A stretch of 64,000 nucleotides of DNA from Odiellus spinosus (GCA_963920705.1 OY987233.1:3400001-3464000); one strand, 5' to 3'; counted from the stretch's first letter, positions 24,229 through 36,120 are shown. Program-made: numbers and translations. The notes: generated by a model from the letters alone, not told the origin.

Positions 24229-24646
24229 TTAAAGGGAGAATGCAACCTAACAACAAGTGATTTTTTTATCGATTCCTTATCGTTTAAATAGACCTAATCC
24301 AATAGTAATAAAAATTAACAAACAAATATTAAACTTGAAATAAATTCAAAACTTACCATCAAAATAGGCTTAGATGGATTCATGGAGATATCCTGAACTC
24401 CCCGACCAATGACAGTGATCACGGAGATCATGCATTCCCCGTATGATGACCGTCATTGGTCGCTAGTAATTATATGGGGAGTTCAGGTTGATCTCCATGA
24501 ATCCAGCTAAGCCTATTTTCTGGGTAAGTTTTAAATTTATTTCTAGTTTATTATTTGTTTTTAATTATTTATATTACTGTTGGATTATGCCTATTTAAAC
24601 GATAAGGAATCCATAAAAAAAAATCACCTGTTTTTAGGTTGTTTAA
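24229..24646. mobile_element. Family A MITE
   Basis: TTAA at 24,229-24,232. Both arms present, but the right terminus is eroded to TTTTTAGGTTGTTTAA. The hairpin loop region contains GGGGAGTTCAGGTTGATCTC, the unoccupied equivalent of the site used by family B at 28,392. Confidence 0.92.
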
Positions 24647-25803
24647 GATTTGTATAAGCCGGGAAACTGGAGTAATTAGGGTCAAAACCAAATTTTATTT
24701 GAGGGGGCAGGATTATTTTTGATGCAACTTTGCCATCGGATGGCCCCCGTGGCTAAGGTCGCGAATAGAAATACTATTTCTGGTTTGTAAGAAAGTCGTA
24801 TTTACTTTATTACTTAAAGAAATAGATGGGAAAATACTAAAATTTCAACTGTTCGTCCCTATGAACAGACACTAATTACCAAATCACCAATTATAATATT
24901 TTAGGTTGGTTAGACTACTTGGTTCTCAGGGAGGTAATACTTTGGTTTTTTTTTGCTGCGGAAGAATTCATAAAGTTTTTTTTCGCTTGCTTGGGGGAAT
25001 AGTTGCTATCATAAAAGATGAGGAGCTTACTTAGGTAATGTTGCCGTTGACGTCACCAGCTACGTCATAGCTTGTAAAGCTCATATCGCTCGTGAGCACC
25101 GAGCATTTCTTAAGCTTATGTTTTCTATATCATGGTCGGGTCTCTCCCGAGTGACTTCTGAGCCCTTTAACCCTAACTGCCCCGTATAACCTTAACGTCA
25201 CGTGATTTCGTGACGTAGTTAGCAACATTCGAACAAAATGTCGCACCCACAAGTTCTTTTATAATCTTTCTTTTCGCTGCAGAGACTGTGTGCAGTGAAA
25301 ATCCGATTTATATTCTGATAATAAGATTAAAAGATTAAGATATTCTGCGTGTTTTTTGCCTATAAAATTTACCCTATAACAGTTTCATCCTATCGAGGAA
25401 AGTGAACTGTAGAAATGAAGACAAAAAAATATACATTTCTAACTTTGCCGCATTGTTAACGTTTGGATGCCGCAGTATACGTAACGAGAGATGTCTCCGG
25501 ACGTCCCTCAACGCCCACGCGTTTAAAAAAAGACTACCATTATCGGAGAAAATGTAAATATGCTAAGAGAGAAAAGAGATATGTCAGTGAAAAAAATCCG
25601 CTATCGATTTTCCAGAGTCGAAGGCCAATTTGCCATATTTTGAGTATGACGTATAAATTACCAAATCGTGCTAATTCTCGGCCCTCCCCTCTTTCTATAG
25701 TATATTTTAGGAGAGGAATATATAATTTTTAAAGGGAAAAATGAACCAGTTGCGTAATTTTTTTTAATATAATAATTCCTAGCATAAATAAACCAAATAA
25801 AAA
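24647..25803. other. 1.2 kb without recognised features
   Basis: Short open frames (for example 25,463-25,732) without domain or splice support. Confidence 0.4.
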
Positions 25804-26117
25804 TTGAAGGGAAACTTGGAGCTAAAATGGAACAGGACAAAAAACGTATTCCAGAATTTCCAAATAAATTTTTAGACATGTTTTTGGTGTTTAAATTAAT
25901 TTCTGAAGTTTGGTAAAAAAGGAAATGTAAATTCGGGCCAATCATATTATTTCAGCCTTCAACAGTGCTTGTAATGTCTTAACATTAAACGAATAGACCG
26001 ACGATTGATAACCAAGGTCTTAGGCATCGAACGCCGGCCTATACTTTTAATGTTAAGACATTACAAGCGCTGTTTGAAGGCTGAAATAATATGATTGGTC
26101 CGAATTTATATTTACAT
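25804..26117. mobile_element. Family D MITE, right end missing
   Basis: Left end AGGGAAACTTGGAGCTAAAA at 25,808 and a complete centre (TTGATAACCAAGGTCTTAGG). It breaks off in the right arm at ATTTATATTTACATTTT, where a family R fragment (CCGACCGACAGACAGTCAG) begins. Confidence 0.88.
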
Positions 26118-26516
26118 TTTCCCGACCGACAGACAGTCAGACAGAGATTATTTTATATTTTAAATAGCACTGTTCAGCAAATTATCACGAGACTCAAATC
26201 ACCTGCTTTATTTCAAACGTAGATTAAGCCTAACACAAGGCCTAATATAATTTTTCGTCTGGTAAGAGAAAGAGATAAAATGAGATTATTTTACGTTTTT
26301 CGCAATGTTTAACCGACAAAGAACTGTAACAAATTGTAATATATTAGTTTAACTAATTAATTTTAAATGACTAAACCCTTTCAAATACGGAAGAACGGGA
26401 ATTAAATCTATTTGGCACGGGAGATATGCATGAAAAAAGTGTTTTAATTATGGTAAAGGGGAAAAATTCGGTTAAAAACAAGAATCATGGAAGCGAGACG
26501 TCAACCAACACAAGCC

Positions 26517-26797
26517 GCGTTCATACTAGGCCTTGGAATCGATTTAAAACGTTTCAAAAGTTTCGTTAGAATGGGAAAACGTCTTTTCTCTAATCGATTT
26601 GATTCGATTTCTTGAAACTGCTTCGGGAACCAGTTTCGTACCGATTCGATTGCAACAACCGATAGATGAAGCTACGATAAATCGATTTATAAAGATAACG
26701 CGTGAACACCTCTTAAAACGATTCCTGGCGATTTGAATATCGGTTTGATTTTATCATTTCAAATCGATTAAGAAACGCTAGTGTGACCGTAGCTTTA
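26517..26797 (-). mobile_element. Family E element
   Basis: AGCCGCGTTCATACTAGGCC at the left, AGTGTGACCGTAGCTTTAG at the right; near full length, with small deletions. Confidence 0.88.
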
Positions 26798-27113
26798 GTG
26801 TACAGAAAACTAAAAACGCGTACATTATGTAGAGGATAAAAAGGATTATAGAAACGTAAATACACTCTGGTACAAGAGGCTTAACATTTTATATTTTTTC
26901 GAACTTACAAGTTAGTATTTATTTTTGGTCAATTCTTCTGGGACTCGAGTATGATCTTTACTCGTTAGATTTTGTCACGTCCCAAATGTCAAACGATAAA
27001 TTGCAACTTCGCTGTTTTAATACACTAATACGCAAAGTCCCAGATCGTTCTTCTGCCTACTGGTACTAGGCGTGCGTAACCGCCGTTCAGAGGGCCTTCG
27101 ATATAGAAATTAT

Positions 27114-27345
27114 CAAAAGTCTATCACTTTTATTCCATAAAAGTAAACAGCGCCTCGTAGCTTAATACTATCAGCAAAGGTTCAGTTTTACGTCATAACC
27201 CATCACTTAAAAATAGACAAAAAAGTCATCACCCCTGTCTAGCTCGAGTGATTTGGACTATTCCTCGATGTTTTGAGTCGGGAGAGATGGGACGGAATTT
27301 AGGCGGGCCGCGCTTGCCTATATTGTCTTCCCCCGACTCCTGAAT
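27114..27345. mobile_element. Family C left half, fused to family D
   Basis: Left terminus CAAAAGTCTATCACTTTTAT present. The copy ends at CTTCCCCCGACTCCTGAATT, near the middle of C, and continues directly into the right half of D. Confidence 0.88.
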
Positions 27346-27625
27346 TGAATTGGTGCCGGCATTTGATATCCAAGGTCTTAGGCGTCAAACGCCGGCATAT
27401 TTTTGTTTAATGTTAGGACATCACAAGCACTGTTAAAGGCTGAAATAATATGATTGGTCCGAATTTATATTTACTTATATTCAAATTTTACCAAACTTTA
27501 GAAATTAATTTAATCACCACAAACGTGTCTAAAATTTTGGAAAAAAAATTCGAATACATTTTTTGACATGATTACGAAAATAATTGCAAAAGCTGTTCCA
27601 TTTTTAGCTCCAAGTTTCCCTTTAA
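27346..27625. mobile_element. Family D right half
   Basis: Starts at the D hairpin centre (GCCGGCATTTGATATCCAAG) and ends CCAAGTTTCCC followed by TTAA at 27,622-27,625. Confidence 0.88.
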
Positions 27626-28129
27626 TTAATAAAATGTAAAGCTGCATACTTATATTTATTATAAATATTACTTATGGTACCTCGGATATAACGTAACCTT
27701 TTAAAAAGGTCAAAGAGGATTTTATTTCGCCTCGAAAAGAAAAAAAAAAAAAAACTAAATCCAGGTAAAATGTTCCCCTTCCACCAATAATAGCCTTTTA
27801 AGTCCTCTTGGCTTCGAGTTAAACTTGAGCGGGGCACGCGAAGCATTTTATTTATATATGAGAAGGTCCTATAAATTTTCAACAACTGCAATATTTTGAA
27901 TAAGTCCACCTTTGGGCCTTGGCATTATCTATTTCGCAAACCCCTCTTTAACAAGAATTTAATTTGTCCCCAGGTATCAAGAGAAAATTAAAAATATGAA
28001 AAATATAAGTTTAAAACATCCCCCATGGATTGTAAATATTCCCCGCTCTCTAAAAGGGTCTTAATTTTAAATGCTGTTTTGGATAAAACTCGTCTTTGGG
28101 AAATTTGTAAAGTGATTGAACCAACTCTC
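27626..28129. other. No gene seen
   Basis: Homopolymer A run near 27,738-27,753. No feature recognised. Confidence 0.4.
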
Positions 28130-29010
28130 TCCTGGGAGAAAGCAACCTGAAATCAAGTGATTTTTTTATCGATTCCTTATCGTTTAAATAGGCCTAATCC
28201 TAAAGTAAACAAAATTGACAAACAAATATTAAACTAGAAATAAATTTAAAACTTACCCGGAAAATAGGCTTAGCTGGATTCATGGAAATACCCTGAACTC
28301 GCGACCAATGACATTGATCACGGAGATCCCGCATTCATCATATAAGAGCCATGGATCAATGTCATTGGTCGCTAGTTTTTATACGGGGAGTTTAAAGGGA
28401 GAATGAACGGCCGAAACAACCTATTTTTAATCGATTAAGAATGCTAAAATGATGAGAAAAACAATAATATAACTCACCAAAAATATTTCATTATTTTATA
28501 ATCAATTTCCAAAGTTCCGATGCTAAGCCTAGGTTGCCTACTAGCTCGGTGAACTAGGCTAGTAAGACATGCCAATCACGAGCGAGTACGCGTATTTTAA
28601 AAATACGCGTACTCGCTCGTGATTGGCGACTAGATCAGACGGGAATATTAAAAAAAATACGGCTCGTGCTCGCCTAGTTCGCCGAGCTAGGCAGCCAAGG
28701 CTTAGCATCTGCAAGTTTCGGAACTTTGGAAATTGATTATAAAATAAAGAAATATTTTGGTGAGTTATTTTATTGTTATTCTCATTATTTTAGCATTTTT
28801 AATCTATTAAAAATAGGTTGTTTTGGCCTTTCATTCTCCCTTTAAGGTGATCTCCATGAATTCAACTAAGCCTACTTTGATGGTAAGTTTTAAATTTATT
28901 TCTAATTTAAAATTTGTTTGAAATTTTTTTTCATCGGTGGATTAGGCCTATTTAAACGATAAGAAATCGATAAAAAAATCACTTTATTTTAGGTTGCATT
29001 ATCCCTTTAA
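28130..29010. mobile_element. Family A MITE carrying nested family B
   Basis: Left end slightly altered (GGGAGAAAGCAACCTGAAAT); right end AGGTTGCATTATCCC followed by TTTAA. Between 28,392 and 28,845 a complete family B element is inserted in the hairpin centre. Confidence 0.93.
28392..28845. mobile_element. Nested family B MITE, TTAA target
   Basis: TTAA at 28,392-28,395 and 28,842-28,845. The interrupted A sequence reads GGGGAGT..GGTGATCTCC on the two sides, equivalent to GGGGAGTTCAGGTTGATCTC in the copy at 24,229. Contains the TACGCGTACTCGCTCGTGAT hairpin centre typical of B. Confidence 0.95.
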
Positions 29011-29328
29011 CTATATACTTATACCAAGGCCTAATTAGAAGAACCAGAGTTTTGAAATAGAGATGGGCAATGGGGTAAAAGCAGGGTACATAGATGCTAA
29101 AGCGTTAAACTTTTAAAAAGACGGGAAAATTTTCGGACAGTTGGGCGCAGACACCCATTACGTTGTTATTAATAGTTTGCCTTCCCCCTATTCTATTCTC
29201 TCTTTTTCTTCTTCTTTATACGCAGCATCCCAGTATAGTGAGCTTGATATCCTACCTATCGTAAAATACAAGGAGGATTATAATACAGAAATGAAATTGA
29301 CTAACGTTCATGGGAAGTTTAGGTTTAA

Positions 29329-29679
29329 CAAAAAGTCTATCACTTTTTCCCATGGAATTAAACAACGCTCCGTAGCTTAATGCTATCAGCAAAGGTCCGG
29401 GTAAATGTACCGGCAAATTCTGCAGGATTCGAGACACTCTAGCGGCCGCAGTTGCCGTGGAAATAATGAACGGAGGAAGCGACACTCTGCGGAGAAATAC
29501 CGGAGTTGGGAGGGAAGACAATATAGCCAAGCGCGGCCCGCCTAAATTCCGTCCCTCTTTCCCAACTAAAAATCACTCGAGCCACACCGGTGTGATGACT
29601 TTTTTGTCTATTTTAAATGATGGGCTATGACGTTTACGGGGCGTTGATTACTTTTATGGAATAAAGTGATAGACTTTTG
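29329..29679. mobile_element. Family C MITE, internally shortened
   Basis: Ends CAAAAAGTCTATCAC and GATAGACTTTTG. About 40 bp of the right inverted repeat is missing (GACGTTTACGGGGCGTTG). Confidence 0.92.
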
Positions 29680-30167
29680 ATTCTAGTAATCGAACGAAGA
29701 GTATCTGAGTTAAGTTAGCCTCGTATCATCCTTTAAATAATTAACTCATTTAATTCTTTAATTAAAACCCCTAATTTTTAGATAATTTAGTGTTTCCTTA
29801 ACATATTTTCTGAATTAACAGAGCTCTGACTTCGGTGTACCTTATTTTGAAGTTATTACAACTCCAGTCAAGAAACGAGGTCATGATAAATACTCCTTGC
29901 TTTCCTGCATCTCTCTCCGGAGACAAGAATCCCCGTACCGAAACTTCGTAGTTAATTTCAGCTTGGTTAGACAGTATGCGTTTAAGCCACGCGTACCTTT
30001 ATCGCTGTTTAATATTCACTCGATATAAACCCTTTGATAGCTTGTCCCTTATTGTCAATCAAAAGTGAAATATATTGTATACATGTATTTGGGTATAACA
30101 ATTCCAACATTCTCCATCATCCAGCCAAGGAAGATATATAACGGGAAGGCTGGTCAAACCTTATAAA
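29680..30167. other. No gene seen
   Basis: AT-rich sequence, nothing recognised. Confidence 0.4.
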
Positions 30168-30525
30168 AGGTTTAACGTTTAAGTAGGCCTAATCCATCAT
30201 TAAAAAAAAATTACAAACAAATATTAAACTATAAATACATTTAAAACTTACCCGAAAAATAGGCTTAGCTGGATTCATTGAGATCTTGAATTTCTTCGCA
30301 TTGAAGGGTCAGCAACCAGTCGAATGTTATTGGAAATCTCATGGAGTTCACGCCTTAAAGTCGTGCCTTTGCTCATTGGTCGTTGACTCATCATTGCGAA
30401 GAAATTCAGAATCTAAATGAATCCAGCTAAGCCTATTTTTCCGGGTAAGTATTAAATTTATTTATAGTTTAAGATGTGCTTGTAAATTTGTGTACTAGTA
30501 GATTAGGCCTATTTAAACAATAGAG
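30168..30525. mobile_element. Family A MITE, both termini lost
   Basis: Runs from TTAACGTTTAAGTAGGCCTA to TTAGGCCTATTTAAACAAT, so the inner arms remain and the AGGGAGAATG ends are gone. Confidence 0.85.
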
Positions 30526-30540
30526 TAAGAGTCACATAAA

Positions 30541-30757
30541 CTGCGTTCAACTTAGGCCTTGGAATCGATTTAAACCGTTTCAAAACGTTTCGCTGGAGTC
30601 GTGTGAACGGGAAACCGTCTTTTCTGGAATCGATTTGATTCGATGAAGTTACAGTCAATCGATCTATAAAGATAATGCGTGAACACTTGACGCTTAAAAC
30701 GATTCCTGGTGATTTGAATATCGATTTGATTTTACCATTTCAAATTCAAGTGTGACC
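30541..30757 (-). mobile_element. Family E element, internally deleted
   Basis: Starts TGCGTTCAACTTAGGCCTTG. The block between GATTCGATTTCTCG and AACAACCGATAG is missing. It ends AAGTGTGACC at the border of element K. Confidence 0.8.
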
Positions 30758-32242
30758 TTAGGGTAAATTAAAACGGATGTATCACTTTCTTGATTTTACG
30801 TTTTTCTGAATCTACGTTATCGAAAACCAAAGAAAAACATCAACTCTTATTTTTAAGCATCTCCTCAATATGATAGAAAAGGTTTTAAAGATCGGACTTC
30901 GTTGTCTGCTTAAAAAAAGGCATGGAGTCCCTGTGTTTCAATTTCCGAGTAAGCCATCCGACCAATAGGCGCCGTTTAGACCTTGTGACCCCAGAGAAAC
31001 CATAGATATCATATATATAATGAGGCAAAATACCTTTGATAGAGACCAAAACTGTTCCAAAACGATGTTTTCCTTAATTAAAAATACATTAATTCACCTA
31101 AATAAATATATTTAACTCGCAACCGGGACAGGTCAATTTGGTCTCGCCGATTTGGTCTAGCCGATTTGGTCTAGCCGATTTGGTCTAACCGCTTTGGTCT
31201 CGAGACAGTTTGGTCTTGCCTATTTGGTCTCGAGACCCTTCGGTCTTTGGGCAGTTTGGTCTTGCCGATTTGGTCTTGGAGCGGTTTGGTCTCGAGACAA
31301 ATTGGTCTCGAGACAAATTGGTCTCGAGACAAATTGGTCTCGAGACAATTTGGTCTCGAGACAATTTGGTCTCGAGACAATTTGGTCTCGAGACAATTTG
31401 GTCTCGAGACAATTTGGTCTCGAGACAATTTGGTCTCGAGACAATTTGGTCTCGAGACAATTTGGTCTCGAGACAATTTGGTCTCGAGACAGTTTGGTCT
31501 CGAGACAGTTTGGTCTCGAGACAGTTTGGGCTAGAACAAAGAATCCTAGCCTAGGTTAGGTTCGGTTAGGTTAGGTTAAGTTAGGTTAGGTTATACTGAA
31601 GCATTATTCCAATTATCATAAATGTTTTATTTCAATATTGATTATTACTATTGATTATTCCATCAAAAAGTTGTGAGACAAGTTAAAAAACGAATTAAAC
31701 AACAAACTGACCCGAGACCAAACTGTCTCGAGCCCAAACTGTCTCGAGACCGAATTGTCTCGAGACCAAAATGTCCAGAGACCAAAAAGTCGCTAGACCA
31801 AATGGTCCCAAGCCCAAAATATCCCGAGACCAAATCGGCGAGGCCAAACTGTCGCGAGACCGAACTGTCTCGAGACCGAATTGTCTCGAGGCCAAAATGT
31901 CCCGAGACCAAATCGGCGAGACCGAATAGGCGAGATCAAATCGGCGAGACCGAATCGGCGAGACCAAACTGTCGCGTACGGCTCGCAACGCCTGCTTAAG
32001 CGTCGTAAAAAATTATTTTTCATAAAAATGCTAAGCCTAAATTGAGCCTAAAATAAATTAAATTCAAACTCACGCGCGCGCGTTTGTAATATGGTAGCGT
32101 CCTAAATCGTGCGCTTCGGCGGCGCTCGCGTTTCTAGGAGGCTATGGTAATATAAACTATACTATACACGAGCACGCGGGATTTTGCGAGAGCGCCTATT
32201 GGTCGGATGTTTTTCTCGGAAATTGAAACACAGGGACTCCAT

Positions 32243-32275
<33 letters not shown>

Positions 32276-32427
32276 CAGACAACGAAGTCCGATCTTTAAA
32301 ACCTTTTCTATCATATTTAGGAGATGCTTAAAAATAAGAGTTGATATTATTCTTAGGTTTTCGATAACGTAGATTCAGAAAAACGTAAAATCAAAAAAGT
32401 GATATATCAGTTTTCATTTACCCTTTA
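30758..32427. mobile_element. Element K: 1.7-kb inverted-repeat element
   Basis: Arms of about 230 bp (30,758-30,990 and 32,190-32,427) are reverse complements: GGGTAAATTAAAACGG.. at the left against TTTTCATTTACCC at the right, and AAAGATCGGACTTCGTTGTC against GACAACGAAGTCCGATCTTT. The right end is followed by TTTAA; the left reads CTTAG, so a TTAA target is plausible but imperfect. The right arm has a run of 28 T (32,245-32,272) where the left has 7 A. The interior carries J2 and a CG-rich patch (32,070-32,135). No transposase frame. Confidence 0.8.
31124..31981. mobile_element. Foldback element J2 with 16-bp repeats and GGTTA core
   Basis: Left arm of about 20 units of TTTGGTCTCGAGACAA; right arm of inverse, more degenerate units (GAGACCAAACTGTCTC). 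Between them lies a core with GGTTA pentamers (31,554-31,593, two altered). Both outer ends read TTTGGTCTCGCCGATT on their own strands. CTCGCAAC is duplicated at 31,116-31,123 and 31,982-31,989. Up to six overlapping open frames here are repeat translation. Confidence 0.88.
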
Positions 32428-32938
32428 AGACTTTGGTAGTGTTGTGAAGGACAGTAACGCTCGAGTATAGGTTTCGATCACTGCTGACCTAGATATGTGT
32501 CGAAAGTTTCCCTCGTCGATCATGCGCAGTTGATTCTATACTAAAGCCGAAAAATAGAAACCGTCATGGCTACGACATGGTTTGGTTATCGTCGCTTTTG
32601 TCCCCCCTTATAAATCTTCCTTGATCCAGCTACGCGGACCTTATCCTATGTATTCGTGTTAGTCTGTTGGAGTCCGACTGTTCGGACTCAAACCCCAGTG
32701 TTGGAGATTAGAGCGAAGTTATTATAATAATCTCTCGCTCGCAGCTTTTGAGCTCTAACTGATATCCATAATTGAAAGGCAGTCCATATATCAAGATTGA
32801 ACGCCCAAGAGCTATTTAGCGGGAAAGACCAATAATAAATACATCAAATTTTCACCGAGCTTATACAGGAAATGATAGTCAGGTTTTGGCTCAATAGATA
32901 TGTTTCTGAATGAAGAATTTGGTCATTTAAAATGATTT
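32428..32938. other. No gene seen
   Basis: Unique sequence of near-average composition, no feature recognised. Confidence 0.4.
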
Positions 32939-33235
32939 AAGCTACGGTCCCACTATCATTTCTTAATCGATTTGAAACGGTAAAATCAAACCGATATTCA
33001 AATCGCCAGGAATCGTTTTAAGCGGTGTTCACGCTTTATCTTTATAAATCGATTTATCGTAGCTTCATATATCTGTTGTTGAAACCGAATTGGTACGAAA
33101 CTGGTTCCCGAAGCAGTTTCGAGAAATCGAATCAAATCGATTCGATAAAAGACGGTTTCCCGTTCACACGACTCTAGGGAATCGTTTTGAAACTGTTTAA
33201 ATCGATTCCAAGGCCTAGTATGAACTCGGCTTAAA
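32939..33235 (+). mobile_element. Family E element, near full length
   Basis: AAGCTACGGTCCCACTATCA to CCTAGTATGAACTCGGCTTA. Confidence 0.88.
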
Positions 33236-33569
33236 TGAAATTGATAGAAACGGATATCTAAATGAATTTGATAATAAGCTTCTCTTGGAAAAGCGAAAGC
33301 ATAAGCATGAAAACTTGATTGAAAAGGGGGTTTTATGCTTAATTTTTAATAAATATGGGATTAAGAAAATACGCAATTTTAACCTGTTTTTTTTATTGCG
33401 ACAGAAGTTTATTACTTTTATTACTTTCGTTTCAATTTCGACCTTCGAACGTGTATAAAAGGTACCGAAATTTCGAAAATTTATATGATTTCCAAAAGGT
33501 AAACATTTCCTTCTCGAAATGAGTTTGGTTTGAACTTCGTACCTAAAATAACGGAAGTTATTAATTTTT

Positions 33570-33875
33570 AAAGACTTTGCTTTATGGATTATATTTTTAG
33601 TTTTATCATACTATTAAAACGCCATATTCAAAATTTTATCCCTCTGGGTTGACGCGTTAGAAAGAAACTGCAAAATGATAATGTCAAAAATTTATAGGTT
33701 AATTTTTTTCCCGATATATGACGTAGTTTATTTCTGTAACGTAATTAATCTTAATTTTCGTACTAAAAGTAATTGACTTGATCTGAATTAAGTACTTTTA
33801 CGAAAAATAACGCGCGAGAATCAACTGTAGACTCTATGCAATAGCGAAATCACGCGACACTTATTTTATTCTAGT
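33570..33875 (+). repeat. Family I copy
   Basis: TATATTTTTAGTTTTATCAT, TTAAGTACTTTTACGAAAAA and GAATCAACTGTAGACTC in the plus orientation. Confidence 0.65.
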
Positions 33876-33935
33876 ATTAAATAGTGAAAAATATATATTT
33901 TATTGAGGGTTTAGTTTTTCAGTATCAAGGTCACT

Positions 33936-34235
33936 AAAGCCGCGTTCATACTAGGCATTGGAATCGATTTAAACCTTTTCAAAATGTTTTGCTGGAGTCG
34001 AGTGAATGGGAAACCGTCTTTTCTCGAATCGATTTGATTCGATTTCTCGAAACTGCTTCGGGAACCAGTTTCGTACCGATTCGGTTTCAACAACCGATAG
34101 ATGAAGCTACGATAAATCGATTTTTAATGATAAAGTGTGAACACGTGACGCTTAAAACGATTCCTGGCGATTTGGATATCAGTTTGATTTTACCGTTTCA
34201 AATCGATTAAGAAATGCTAGTGCGACCGTAGCTAA
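33936..34235 (-). mobile_element. Family E element, near full length
   Basis: AAAGCCGCGTTCATACTAGG to GCTAGTGCGACCGTAGCT. Confidence 0.88.
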
Positions 34236-34606
34236 AAACACCATGATTTCCGAATTAGCTTCTAACTGGGAGCTTAATTACTTCTCTGGAATAAGTAATC
34301 AACTTATTGTTGTAAGTAATAGTGGGAAAACTTCCTTTTAAATCGAAACTAACGCGCTAGTAAATCTGTCAGGGTATAAAGATTAAGGGGAATACGTTAC
34401 CCGTTAGTTTAATGCCAATCTTTGATCCGAAACGCTCCGGCACGAACAAAAGGAATTAATAGGGCATGGGGAACGGACTCCTCGCGTATATGTTAGAGCA
34501 GGAACTAGTCAATCAATATGGAAGAGCGTTGCATCTCTGCCATTTACGAACCGGGTGACTACCCAAAGGGTTCATTCGCCGGGGTTAAAGCTACTATAAT
34601 ATTAAA

Positions 34607-35155
34607 GTGAGGCTGTCACAAAATTAATGAACTCCAAATTGAAATTAAGTAGCATTTTCGGAAAGATCGTTAAAAAATGATTAAAAATATATATACATAT
34701 GTCATAGAACAAAGTTATAGCGACAGTAAAAATACATATTTTATGATCGACATTTTCGAAATTTTGCAATTAAAAAATCCCGCAAACCACGTCACACTAT
34801 GGTCGCGTGATGTCGCTATTGTATTATAGAGTCTACAGTTGATTCTCCCGCGTTCTGGCACCAGTAATAAAGTCGCTTTCGCGCGGTCTTTTACGTAAAA
34901 GTACTTAATCCAGATCAAGTCAACTACCTTTCGTATTAAAATTAAGATTAATTACGTTCTAGAAATAAACTACGAAATATATCGGGGAGAATAAATACTT
35001 TTATGTTTTTGATATTTAATTTTAAGTTTCTTTCAAATCAACTGTATCACGCGATCATAGTGATGACGTAGTATTCCGGGGAATTTTTATTTTAAAATTT
35101 CGAAAATTGCATTTTTAAATATGTATTTTTACTGTCGCGATAATATTTTCTATTT
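34607..35155. repeat. Two family I copies in inverted orientation
   Basis: A minus copy (34,607 to about 35,032) is followed by a shorter plus copy (about 35,033-35,155) with TCAACTGTATCACGCGATCA and TATTTTTACTGTCGCGATAA. Confidence 0.65.
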
Positions 35156-35334
35156 ATAATTATTTTTCTGCCAGGTAATTTTCAAATTTCACTGCAAAAT
35201 ATTCAACTGCTTTCCTTTAACTAGGATTATAAACTCAAGTTTTTAACCGAATATCATCACGTCAAATCTTTCTAGTAATTTTTTTTTCCAGTCTTTGCGG
35301 TTGATTTTATGTTAATCTTATTTGGTAACATGTT

Positions 35335-35512
35335 AGCTACGTTCACACTTGACTCTTTGAAACCGTTTCGAATGTTCAAATCGACTCTTCGAGATATTAA
35401 TTGTATTTTTTAATGAAAAATCTACACGGGTGACCCCAAAATTTTATAATTTGACCTTTCCAACACGGCTCAAAACGGTTTGAAAGTCTCTAGTGTGAAC
35501 GCCGCTTTCGTG
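35335..35512. mobile_element. Short element, family F
   Basis: Starts AGCTACGTTCACACTTGACT and ends TCTAGTGTGAACGCCGCTTT, diverged inverted ends of the E type. The interior has AAACCGTTTCGAATG and TTTGACCTTTCCAACACGG. Fragments: 43,108-43,173 and 44,185-44,257. Confidence 0.6.
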
Positions 35513-35748
35513 GAACAATTTTATAGATTAATTTAATCGTGATACAATCCCTTTTAACGTGAATTTTAATGTACTTTAAAACAGCAGCTTTATTTCGTTA
35601 TTTAGACATACTGCAGGGAAAATATTTTTACAGGGGCTCGTAGAAAATACATTAGATGATTTAAGCCTAAATGTTGGCTTCGCCAAAAACATGCTTGCGC
35701 GAGTAGTCGAACACTTTTACAGGCGCCATTGGAAATGCATTACATTTG

Positions 35749-35898
35749 CCGCTTTCTTACTAGGCCTTGGAATCAATTTAAACCGTTTCAAAACGTTTCG
35801 TAGTAGTGTGAAACCTTCTTTTTCTCGAATCGATTTGATTGGATTTCTCGAAACTGCTTCGGGAACCAGTTTCATACCGATAGGGTTTCAACAACACT
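35749..35898 (-). mobile_element. Family E fragment fused to family D
   Basis: CTTACTAGGCCTTGGAATCA to TAGGGTTTCAACAAC, then directly into the centre of D. Confidence 0.8.
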
Positions 35899-36120
35899 AA
35901 GACCTTGGCTATTCTTTTAATGTTAGGACATTACAAGCACTGTTGAAGGCTGAAATAATATGATTGGTCCGAATTTATATTTACTTTAATTCAAATTTTA
36001 TCAAACTTTAGAAAATGTGTCTAAAAATTGTTTGAAAATTGTGGAATACGTTTTTTGGCACGGTGATCCCGAAAATAAATTCAGAAGCTGTTCCAATTTT
36101 AGCTATAAGTTTCCCTTTAA
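35899..36120. mobile_element. Family D right half
   Basis: Begins at the hairpin centre (TAAGACCTTGGCTATTC) and ends TTTCCC followed by TTAA (36,117-36,120). Confidence 0.87.

Noticed and set aside
31171-31559. Several open frames of 74-121 codons on both strands
   Set aside because: Products are repeats of the 16-bp J2 unit (SRDQIV/LVSRQFG type) and exist in several frames at once.
22218-31593. Chromosome-end telomere repeats
   Set aside because: Only 4 to 8 pentamers each, located in the middle of transposable elements with sequence on both sides.
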